From assembly GCA_030765065.1 (NCBI GenBank), contig CM060989.1, forward strand, positions 61,642,001-61,706,000: DNA of 64,000 bases, in the 5' to 3' direction. The DNA comes from Deroplatys truncata (lineage: Eukaryota; Arthropoda; Insecta; Mantodea; Mantidae). The notes beneath the pieces are model-generated. The model was not told the DNA's origin and made no database searches. It saw nothing but the letters and a program-made list of their open reading frames with translations. Below, one piece after another: positions 1 through 8,794 of the stretch (position 1 is the first letter of the stretch; each line of letters starts with the position of its first letter). Position numbers and translations under genes: made by a program.

Positions 1-153
1 AGGCGGGTTTAAACCGAAGGTTCCTCCCACGTATATATTGATAAGAATTTATATGCAATCTTGATGCTTTAACTCTGTTAGGTAATATACTTAATTCATA
101 TGCTTATGAAAACGCAAATTTCACAATTATTTTCGAATATGTATTAATATATA

Positions 154-1436
154 CGAGGGGCACTATTTATATTTAGATCCTAATAATTAAAACAAAGTAA
201 TTTCTGATTGAAAACTGATTTATTGTTTTTCAAAATATTCTCCTTTATGATCAATACACTTTTGCATCAGTTTGAACCATTTGTCAAAGCATTTATTCCA
301 GTCTTCTTGAGACACCTCCAAAACATGGTTTTTGAAGGCATCAACGGCTTCTTCTGCCAACGAAAATCGTTGTCCACGCAATTTATTCTTGATGTTCGGG
401 AACAATAAGAAGTCATTGGGTTCCAAATCAAGACTGTATGTCGGATGACCCATCAATTCGATTTTTTGAGCCTTCAAATACTCTGTTGTTAGACGAGATG
501 TGTGTGCGCTCGCATTGTCTTGATGAACAATCCTACGGTTCTTGTTGGTTTTCCTTACTTCACCGAAGACTTCCGGCAAACAAATGGTTGTTTACCATTC
601 GGCATTGACCGTTTTACGTTCCTCTAAAGGCACTGTTGCCACATGACCAGTTTTGCTGAAAAAAACAGGCGACCATTTGCTTCGAGTGCGAACAACTTTT
701 GTCAGATTTGCTTCATCTTGAAACACCCATACAGTCGACTGCTGTTTACGTTCTGGCTCATACGCATAGATCCATGATTTGTCACCTGTTAAAATCTTAT
801 ATACGTCTTTTGAGGCACCGCTATTGTATTTCTTGAGCATTTCTGTACACCAATCGACACGAGCATCTGTTTGAGATTGCGTCAAATTATGTGGGATCCA
901 ACGAGAGCAAACCTTTTTCACGGCTAAACAATCATGCAATATTTTATAATGATGGTGGAACTAATGCCTAGGGTTGCCTCAATCTCACAATATGTCGCAT
1001 GGCGATCTTTCATTATTAGTTTTTGCACAGCATCAATGTTTTCTGGCACAACAACTGATTTTGGACGACCTTCAGGAATTTCATCACTGAGCGAACGGCG
1101 GCTACGATTACATTCGTTTTACCAGCGTTTCACAGTGTCAAAGGATGAAGCTTCGTCGCCAAATGTGGAAGGAAGTTAGTTGATCGATGCATTCTTGTCT
1201 TGATAATCCACGTCGAAAGTCGTAATAAATCATTGCACGAACATTTTCAAGAGTTAATTCCATGTTTTTGTTGACACACAATTTTCAAGTCAGTGTAAAC
1301 AAAACAAATGGCGCTCTATTGACAAAATGTTTGAAGTAGATTATGGTCAAAAATGTCAAACTTTCTATTGGAAACCTCAGATGGCACCTACAACATTCAG
1401 GGCTGCCAAAGCTCAAAATATAAATAGTGACCCTCG
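154..1436 (-). mobile_element. mariner transposon, family A, copy 1 (decayed)
   Basis: This is a complete-length mariner bounded by about 25-bp inverted repeats (CGAGGGGCACTATTTATATTT and its near-complement) and a TA duplication at 152-153 and 1437-1438. The transposase runs on the minus strand from an ATG at 1263. It shows the N-terminal helix-turn-helix region, then TGDKSWIYAYEP (first catalytic Asp), QDNASAHTS (second) and EPNDFLLFP (third), the D,D34D arrangement of mariner transposases that cut and paste at TA. All three Asp codons survive, but the frame is broken near 1200, near 940 and near 585, so it cannot be active. A second copy lies at 50.1 kb. Classification is secure; the subfamily is not. 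Confidence 0.93.
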
Positions 1437-1713
1437 TATGATCATGTTTTATAAGGAACAGTTTGTATCGCACAACAGCCTATTCCACGACAGCAGCCAA
1501 TGCGAGGTGACTAGTGTAGATGACAATTAAGAGATACTGGGCAAAATTATATGGAAGAGGCCTTACATAATCGTTCCTCTACAGAGGTTTCTTGATACTC
1601 TCACATTTGGGCACATCCACAAATTTCATACAACTTGTGGTCATTTTCGAAACTTGTGGTTTCATAATCTAATTTCTACAAGTATTACACATTAATAAAG
1701 AAAGTTAATTATA

Positions 1714-2200
1714 CAGGGTTATTCAAAAAGAAGGGACAGACTTTATATATTTATTTCTAATGAACGACAATAGATAGCGACACATACAACACATCATTGA
1801 ATATAGGAAAGTTCAAAATTTTAAGCCCTACCTATTAGTTCCATTCAGTGCCTACAGCGCCGCTATGTTTGTTTACGAGAAAATGGCGACGCCACAGGAA
1901 AAGTCGTTTTGTGTGCTGCGGTATGCAAAGAGTGAATCCATTGTTACATTGCAACGTGCATTTTGTTGTAAGTTCAACAACAAGCCTCCTCGTTATAAAA
2001 AATTTACAATTGATACAATAAATTCTTTGAAGATGGTTGCGTATGCAAACGGAAAAGCACTGGTCGTCCTCGTAAAACAAATGGTGCTCATTTTGAACAC
2101 ACAAAATACTCTATTCAGTGAGTATCGCATTTGTCACCATCTATTGTCGTTCATTAGAAATAAATATTTAAAGTCTTTTCCTTCTTTTTGAATAACCCTG
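1714..2200 (+). mobile_element. Internally deleted Tc1/mariner-like element with DUF4817-type N-terminus
   Basis: The ends are long inverted repeats of about 65-70 bp beginning CAGGGTTATTCAAAAAGAAGG, flanked by TA at 1712-1713 and 2201-2202. Between them a + strand ORF begins MATPQEKSFCVLRYAKSES, which I recognise as the DUF4817 helix-turn-helix N-terminus common in insect DDE transposons. After about 40 residues the frame shifts; the other frame continues DGCVCKRKSTGRPRK, the expected linker. The catalytic domain is absent, so this is a non-autonomous deletion derivative that still keeps both ends. Confidence 0.85.
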
Positions 2201-2202
2201 TA

Positions 2203-2601
2203 TATTTCTACAAGAAACCCTTCAAAGTTGTCGTTATATTGCTTTCCTTTAAACAGGTTCAGTTTAGTAACAGAGTGTTAAAACACAACTTTACAACAGC
2301 AACAAATATACTCTGGTTCATTTTTCTGCCTCAGATAAAATTCTATTTTTACCCGTTTCCACTAAATTATTATAGATGTAGTGCCTTAAACGGAGAACCT
2401 CGTTACTTTTTTGTACTAGTTTTAATGTTTTATTCTTCATTTTTTCGGTTTATGTGTAATTTTCATATGTTCTAGTTTGCTTTATGCATACTGGATTATC
2501 ACTGTTTCCGTTTCTTTATAATTTTCGCCTTTTCCAATTTTTTTGCATAAGCTCCTTGTTTCTCTGACTTACTGATTGTTGTTCATCTTCATCTTCCTTA
2601 G
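2203..2601. other. AT-rich spacer, nothing recognised
   Basis: I see no repeat end, RNA feature or credible reading frame here; the 95-codon ORF at 2188 reads straight out of the preceding transposon end and has a random composition. Confidence 0.5.
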
Positions 2602-2613
2602 CTTGTAGCATAT

Positions 2614-2885
2614 AAATTAAATTGGGTTTTATTTCTGGACGCTCTAACTGCTGTGGTCCTTAGCGTCCCATTCTATATTGGGCGTGAAAGACCAGAAATT
2701 TTGCTCTGGGGCCTCTTTATCAGGATTAAGGTTCTTTTACGTGTCATAAATCTACGACACGGGACTACCGCCTTCACTTCCCTTCCGAAGGTAGCCATGC
2801 TAAGCCATCGCCCTCCGCCAGGTTTGAACTCGCGACCTCGAGAACTAGAGGCTAACATGGTACCCCTAGACCACAGAGGACACCA
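2614..2885 (-). mobile_element. SINE-A (tRNA-derived), flanked by 12-bp target duplication
   Basis: Read on the minus strand it starts with a tRNA-like head: an A-box-like stretch (TGGTCTAGGGGTAC) and a B box (GAGTTCAAACC). The body contains the family signature CTTACGGCACGTAAAAGAACC-type sequence and it ends in an A-rich tail. The direct repeat CTTGTAGCATAT at 2602-2613 and 2886-2897 is a clean target-site duplication. Other copies lie at 49.8 and 51.9 kb. Confidence 0.88.
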
Positions 2886-3056
2886 CTTGTAGCATATGTA
2901 TAAGTTCTGTACTTCTCTATTCTTCTAATACCTGTAACTTACATCTTTTCTAGATTGTTGCATTATTTGTCTACTTTATTTTCTAATTCTTTTCAACATT
3001 CATTTTCTCTAGCTTTTTGCTTTCCCGCTTTATTTCTTTTATGTTCCATTTCGTGG

Positions 3057-3395
3057 ATGGCGCCGTGGCCGAGTGGTTAGACCTCTCGCCTCCCACCAAG
3101 GATGCCCGTGTTCTATCCCAGGGGACCGCATGTGAGATTTGTGGTGTACAAAACGGCGCTTGGTGGGTTTTCTCCGGTTCTCCGGTTTTTCCCGCCATTC
3201 ATCATTCCACCGGTGCTCCATCTTCACATTTCCTGTCATTCATCTCTTGTATCTCATCTATCATCTCCCCCTTCGCTCTCATCCCGGGCTTCGGGCTGAT
3301 CCCCCATCCTGGTTGTCACTTTCTGATCCATAGGCTTTTAGCTCCCCAGCAGGCATCTGACCTCAAGCAGTGGCTTGTAAGTCATACGAGGAGGA
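3057..3395 (+). mobile_element. SINE-B (tRNA-Ser/Leu-like head)
   Basis: The head GGCGCCGTGGCCGAGTGGTT is a canonical pol III A box region like that of class II tRNAs; the B box is decayed (GTTCTATCCC). The body has the CTCCGGTTCTCCGGTTT run and pyrimidine-rich CATTT repeats seen in the copies at 42.3 and 44.6 kb. It is the most diverged of the three copies and I could not find its target duplication. Confidence 0.8.
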
Positions 3396-3539
3396 GGGTA
3401 TTCAGAGATTGCTTTGCTTTTTCCAACTTCTATTTTACAATTCCTTATACTCCTTACTTTTACGCAACATTTTTGTACTAGTTTTTCTCACTTTCCTGCG
3501 CTGTAAATAGGAATTATGCACCTTTTTATTATTTTAAAC

Positions 3540-3545
<6 letters not shown>

Positions 3546-3571
<26 letters not shown>
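3546..3571. repeat. (TA)n microsatellite
   Basis: Uninterrupted TA dinucleotides immediately downstream (on the minus strand) of the stop codon of the coding-like block that follows. Confidence 0.95.
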
Positions 3572-3574
<3 letters not shown>

Positions 3575-3575
<1 letters not shown>

Positions 3576-4215
3576 TCATCACTTATAAGCCTCAGAACCA
3601 TAAAATACAAAGGGAAATAATGTAAACGGAACATCAAAATCTTTAGCTAATGGAAATTTGCTAGTCATTATATTCCATAACTTATTTAAGTCCTCGAAAG
3701 CAATAGCAAGACCTACTCCTTCTGCATCGTACAAACCTTTTGCATAACAGCTTGTGGATGAAACAACCAGTACATGGATCCATTATTAATAAGAGCTATA
3801 GACTTCAATTGTGCGGTAAAAACATCCTAGTCCATAACACTGGAAAAACTTTCCTAGCACACTACCTAAAACCTTTGAATGATTCTTGTAATTCAAAAGT
3901 ATTTATCTCTGCATTGGAGATTATTTTTTACTTGATCAATTGTAATGTTCTGCAGCCACAGCTCATTATGCACAAGAAAGTTGGATATTCCATTATAATT
4001 AGAAATTGATTTTAAGTGTAAATCATTACCTAAATACAGAATTTTATCTTGCATCAGCACTCCAAGGGTTAACATTTATCACAGCTGATAAACACAATGC
4101 CATCACTGAGCTACTTTTGCACTGTGTTTTTAACCTAAACAAATATATCATTATTTTGGCTAACAGAATCAGCAATCTCTTTGGCTGCTTTCCCGGTAAA
4201 AACACTTCTTAACAT
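3575..4215 (-). pseudogene. Unidentified decayed coding block
   Basis: On the minus strand, two segments read like protein rather than chance ORFs. The distal one (3782 down to 3582, stop TGA at 3579-3581) is open for 67 codons and includes GLYDAEGVGLAIAFEDLNKL and DVPFTLFPFVFYGSEAYK. The proximal one (4075 to about 3893) includes KILYLGNDLHLKSISNY. Between them are several stops and frame changes, and upstream (about 4190-4215) another readable piece occurs in yet another frame. I do not recognise the family. A pseudogene, a captured viral gene or an unfamiliar transposon protein are all possible; codon-like composition is my only evidence. Confidence 0.4.
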
Positions 4216-4555
4216 TAAAATAAAGCCGGTTCGTTTCTTGCTAAGCATTTGAAAACGTTTTAGAATATAAACAACAGAAACGAAAAGAAGGAACAGTTGA
4301 AAACAGTTCTACTATAACAAGGTAATAAAATTAGAAGTAAACGTAAATGAAATAATCATACCAAATGGTCCATTCAGCACTCCTTGGAAGCGAAAGCTCT
4401 GAGAAAGAAATTCACAAATTTAGTAACGTTACAATATATTTTTACATTCATTCACAAAACCATACCAGTAAATTAATTTTGCCATGTAAACAATGTACAT
4501 ATTTACAACATACGGAAACCACATATAAATAACTAGCTCTTGCGATGAACATTAA
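4216..4555. other. AT-rich spacer, nothing recognised
   Basis: No repeat family shared with the rest of the window, no RNA-like element and no credible ORF was seen. Confidence 0.5.
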
Positions 4556-4569
4556 ATAAAGAACTCAAG

Positions 4570-4790
4570 CAGGAGGATCGAAAACATTCGAGCATTCCAT
4601 TCAGGCTCCTACCACCGCAGACACTGAATCACTTCACCTCTGAAGATGCCAAGCGCAGCACTTGGCGAAACGTCGGTGTCAGGATGCCTTCTAGACCATG
4701 GCCTATAAGCCCGGACAGTAGTAATTCAATTTGTAGTCATGACGCCGGCCGTGAAAGCCTCAGTATGTACATGTCTATTTACGCTTGGGA
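4570..4790 (+). mobile_element. Terminal fragment of a Penelope-like or LINE-like retroelement
   Basis: The segment carries the block TGAAGATG-stem-loop-GAAACG followed by a GACCATGGCCTATAAGCCCGG stretch; the same order recurs, inverted, at 47.8-47.96 kb with many substitutions. Such TGAAGATG...GAAACG blocks are common near the ends of Penelope-like and some LINE elements. No reverse transcriptase is attached, so only the end was left here. Confidence 0.55.
4640..4680 (+). ncRNA. Hammerhead-like stem-loop in the retroelement end
   Basis: The order is CTGAAGA (4640-4646), one extra T, a perfect 6-bp stem GCCAAG/CTTGGC (4648-4653 with 4661-4666), loop CGCAGCA, then GAAA (4667-4670). CUGANGA and GAAA flanking stem II are the hammerhead core; stem III would be only two pairs and the cleavable position would be C4680. 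The extra T and a weak stem I argue against full activity. A related element at 47.9 kb keeps the loop and flanks but replaces the whole stem with GTTCAC/GTGAAC. Confidence 0.4.
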
Positions 4791-4907
4791 AAAATTTAGA
4801 CTTACAACAAATATTCCAAAACCGATTATCGCGAAGAAAACAAATATTTCACACAAATTATGTATCTTAATGACCTCTACCTTGAGATAGAATTATAGTT
4901 GCTTTAA

Positions 4908-5225
4908 GTTTAACTGCCCCACGTATGGGAGACAACTTAAGATAGATATTTTGTTACGTAATATATTTGCGTAAATTATTATTTAGCTTCACACATTGGA
5001 AGCTAACTTGAGATGGTTTATGCTTACGTAATACTATTACGTAATTTTATTAACTTCTCGCTTGGGAAGCTAACCTGAAAAGTATTGTTCTTGGAGTTAC
5101 TTTGTTTATGAAGTTTGCAACACGCTTTGGGAGTCGGTTTGAAGTTGTTGATTACGTAATAGTTACTGTTGTTGCGCGATATGCTACTACGTATGAGAAG
5201 CTGATTTTACACTATAATCTTTAAC
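4908..5225. repeat. Degenerate ~65-70-bp tandem units carrying TTACGTAA palindromes
   Basis: About five degenerate units start near 4920, 4990, 5058, 5120 and 5190 with a (C)AC...TGGGAAGCTAACTTGA-like line. Four perfect TTACGTAA sites occur at 4954, 5024, 5037 and 5152, with TTGCGTAA at 4967. TTACGTAA is the core site of PAR/E4BP4-type bZIP factors (insect Vrille and Pdp1). Whether the sites are functional is unknown. Confidence 0.6.
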
Positions 5226-5244
5226 TTTGTTATTATAAACTGCA

Positions 5245-5930
5245 TCTATATATATTATTTATGTTTGAATTTGCCTCGGCTGCTTCAATAGTGTTTGTAG
5301 AGTCACGTTTCTCTTAGGCAGGGTGCGGTACGACAATAATTGTAGACATACACAGAATTTAAGTTTTTAAATTCACTTCTTTTATTAATCCTTGCACATT
5401 TTAATAAAGCACTACACTTTTTAAGAGCTGCGAGATTCTTTAATACTTTCACTTAGCGCATACACATACTTTACGATTCACACGTAATATTTCTGTAGAG
5501 AACACATCTTTCATCTGGTCACTACCAAGGTTTGCCAGCAACTGAACATCATTTCAACCGTTAAACCCGTAAGCGTCGGTATTTCAAGTCTCTGATTGTC
5601 TAATTCTAGTCCAATAGAATATTTGCATTTTACTTAATGCTTTTTCTTTGCTGTTGATTGGCCAATTTTAAACTGTCACAGAATTTACATTATCGTTGCT
5701 CTAATCATGACTAGTAACATTCAAACTCTCAAACTGATTATTGCTACAAGGTTACCTCATTGTTAGCAACTTAAAACGTATTATTCTCAAAGCTCTTGCA
5801 TTATTAAAGTATGTAATGTATTCACATAACATTATAAAACATGTTTATAATAAAAACAAGCATATGCAATGACTGTTACATACATTCTAAATAATTATTA
5901 CATACATATTGTTTCAAGGCGGGCTGTTAT
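5245..5930 (-). mobile_element. LTR-1 family, solo LTR-like copy
   Basis: Reversed, this segment aligns along its whole length with 52,365-53,050: both begin AGCCCGCCTT, share GTTGCTAACAATGAGGTAAC, a CTATTGGA block, a GATTAATAAAAG polyadenylation-like region and end in GCAGCCGA. The shared unit is about 690 bp and lacks coding sequence, as expected for an LTR. No internal region or partner LTR is adjacent, so it is probably a solo LTR. Confidence 0.6.
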
Positions 5931-6309
5931 TGAGTTTACTTATTATATATAATACAATTGAAATGATTCAGGTATTAAAATACTGCCTCAACCTTTCTTC
6001 CTCAGGAAATGGTTCTTCATCTGTAATGGTTTTATATTTATGCACGTTTTTACAAAATTCAAAATGGGGACTTCACAAGCTATTCGCAGAAAATTAAGGT
6101 AATACATTTTGTCATGTAAATATGTCAACTATATTATATTTTAATACAATTATTAGAGAAATGTTTGAGAAAATAAAAAGCTAACATTTTTTCTAAAGCA
6201 TATTTTGGGATGGGACGCATCATTGGAACATGCTGAATTATATACCACGTTTGATATTTATCAGCCCTTTGGGTTTTTAATTATTCTGTTCACACACGAA
6301 AATTTTTCT
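5931..6309. other. AT-rich spacer, nothing recognised
   Basis: I found no repeat boundary or coding signal here. Confidence 0.5.
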
Positions 6310-6862
6310 ATTTTTTTTTAAATTTATTATTGTCGCGTTAACATTAGTCATAACGCGACTACAATAAATTTTTAAGCATACAATGTTTTGAAACAAATTA
6401 CTGCTTTGATTATGTAACATTATACAATTTTATTTCTTTTAAAAACTTTACTATGTTGTGACAGATGGTTGATCACTCAAGGCTACCGAGAGGTTAGCAG
6501 GAATACCACACTGAAGCCGATGAACGTCATAGATAGGGCACTCTGCAACTATATGCTGAACTGTGAGAATGGAGTGACAGTGCTTGCATGTAGGCTGACG
6601 ATATGAATGGGTAAGTGCAGTATGTCCGATACATAGCCTGGTGAGAAGTACCTGGTCACGAAGAATTAGATGTTTTATTGGGTAACTGAAACTAGCATTA
6701 GAGCTTAAGGCGATTAGTTTGCTATTGGACGTGGAACTTCCATTTCTTCCATATTTCATACTTTAGGAAATTTTGGAAGTCGTGATGCGGGACCTTGAGG
6801 TCGGCCAGGCTTGGAGAGTGGCATGTTGCTTCTTTAGCTACTTCATCAACCTTTTCATTTCC
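6310..6862 (-). mobile_element. 5'-truncated LINE with RNase H end and C-terminal domain
   Basis: On the minus strand it begins within an RNase H domain (GNEKVDEVAKEA, the last active-site Asp region) at about 6860. It continues through ILRDQVLLTRLCIGHTALTH and a CKHC...HIVAEC knuckle, the usual C-terminus of I/Jockey-type LINEs. A frame change near 6750 breaks it. The 3' end (about 6320-6371) is an imperfect 20-bp inverted repeat around TCGCGTTA followed by AATAAATTT and an A run. The ending TTAACGCGACAATAATAAA resembles the tails of SINE-C and of the element ending at 20,633. This is a dead-on-arrival copy. Confidence 0.82.
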
Positions 6863-6869
6863 CTAAAAA

Positions 6870-6962
6870 ATTCTTTGGTTTCAGAAGGTCTCAAAACATA
6901 TTTTTCCAGTGAAATCTCGTTATGGAATTTTTGGGTGGAATGTTGGTAGAGAAAGTAAAAAA
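6870..6962 (-). repeat. R950 fragment (L end)
   Basis: A reversed L-terminal piece: the GTCTCAAAACAT, GAAATCTCG and TTTTTGGGTGGAATG lines are present, ending in GGTAGAGAAAGT. The hairpin segment itself is deleted. Confidence 0.75.
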
Positions 6963-7069
6963 GCCATTTCACAAACGGCTCTACTGACATGTAAGTTAGT
7001 CGGCTCATAGAGCTCGTACCGCATTATTTTGTGCTACAGTAAAATTTTAATAATGATAATCTTTTTTTT

Positions 7070-7319
7070 ACTTTCTCTACTACGTATAGCAAGCAGGGGA
7101 AGTTCTTTGTTCTAAAGTAATACAAAGAGAATGGAATACTCCACATAGCAACCAGCTATTAAAATATTTGACTATCGCTTAAAACCTACCAATTCCCCTT
7201 GCATCCACAAGAATTAACGTCTCGATATCTCGGTTAACATGAAGCATATGGAGAATAAGCGTTTGTAAAAATAGTTTGTACAAGAGTAGAGAAAGTCATG
7301 TGAGTGTAGCAGATCAGAT
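7070..7319 (+). repeat. R950 copy with large internal deletion
   Basis: Both ends are intact (ACTTTCTCTACTACG at 7070 and AGCAGATCAGA at the right), but about 700 bp between the hairpin and the AGAGAATGGAATACTCC block is missing. Confidence 0.85.
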
Positions 7320-7330
7320 TTTTTTTATTT

Positions 7331-7989
7331 TTAGAAAAAGGTCCGTAGGTATGTCTGTGTGTCTGTGAACAGCACAACTCGCAAACGAATAGTCGGATAA
7401 ACACCAAACTTGGTATTTAGGTTCAGTATCTTCCTAAGATGCGACATTTTGTCTATCTCTTATGGTTTACCAGTTATGCAAAAGTCGTTCACAATGAAGA
7501 ATACTTTTGGAGACATTCCCAGAAAATTCAAGATATACATTTTATTTGTCATGAAAATATCTTAGACATGTGATATTTTAATCAAAATCGTTAGACATTT
7601 TTGAGATAATTAAAATTTTCGAAAAAGTTTCCATGTAAAGGGTAGTCTGGGTGGGGGGATTTTCTTGAAAACCTTCGTGTCGCATCTCTGGAAGATACTG
7701 AACCTAAATACCAAGTTTGGTGTTTATCCGACTGTTAGTTTCTGAGTTATGCTGTTCACAGACACACACACGGAGATGCTTCCAAAAAGGCTTTTTTTTG
7801 GATTCAGGGAGGCTCAAAACATGTATTTCCGGTGAAATATCGGTATCGAATTTTTGGGTGGAATACAATACTTCCCCTACTTCCTATGCGTAGTAGAGAA
7901 AGTAAAAATACGCTTTCGTAAGAATAGTTTGTATACCTACTAATAAACAAGAGAGGGTAGAGGAAGTGAGATGAACGTAACACATCAGA
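7331..7989. repeat. R950 foldback composite
   Basis: A + piece (7331-7447, from the GT-rich core to the GCGACA line) joins a minus piece (7448-7903) that ends in the L hairpin. This is followed by a short + R end of subfamily 2 (7904-7989, ending AACACATCAGA). The two long arms form an inverted repeat with almost no spacer. Confidence 0.8.
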
Positions 7990-8794
7990 GGTTTATAAAT
8001 GTAAGAGGAAATGTAACACAGGATTCGTGTGTTCAAATAGTTTTTGTGTAATTGTTTATTAGACGTAATATTTGTATTAAATAGGATGGGTTATCCGAAA
8101 TTTGTGGTTAACCGTCAACCCGATCCCCTCCATTATAATGTTTGCTCGGATTCTAATGTATCTGAATACGAAACACTCGCTTTTCGTGGGATATGGGCAT
8201 GCGCGAGGCTGAGAGGATGGAGAGTGAATGTGTTGTGGTGTTCTTCAGTGCGTCGCGACGCCAGTAGCCGAGCGGATCGGACGAAACAGTGTCGCTAGTG
8301 CTAATCTTTGTGCAAGACGTAGTGGTAAACTGCAAGTAACACGATGGAACAAAGTTGAAGACAGAACTTCGGTCCCAGTGCATACCCTTCTGGTAAAATG
8401 TAAATATTATTTTCAGTATCAGATTATCCATATCACAATACAAATTATCCGGGGAAAATTACCATAAAATATATATATATTACCTACACTTTATGGATAC
8501 CCATAGGTAAAATGTGTTAAACTTCAGGTTTTTATCAAAATGTTTTCAAAATTTTGTTACATCTGCTCTACCACTACTATAAGTGTTTTTTCAATTTCCT
8601 GTAGATGTTTACAGTTTGAGAAAAAGCATTCTATTTTACTTTTATTATATTAATTTATCAGGTATTCCACACAATACACAAATCGTAATTTTGAAAGTAT
8701 AAAAAATACATTATTTAAATACTAATATGCAAAATTGGCATAGAGAAACTTTTCTCTTCTGGATGTTGCAGAAAAATATTTGAAATCCTAACCA
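7990..8794. other. Unassigned, partly GC-richer segment
   Basis: The stretch 8150-8330 is richer in CpG than its surroundings (GTGCGTCGCGACGCC at about 8250). ORFs of 79-96 codons on both strands overlap there and none resembles a known family. It could be a remnant of single-copy sequence or an unfamiliar repeat. Confidence 0.4.

Noticed and set aside
3017-3481. 154-codon ORF across SINE-B
   Set aside because: It reads through a tRNA-like head and a low-complexity pyrimidine body; overlapping ORFs exist in three other frames, and the other SINE-B copies do not keep the frame.
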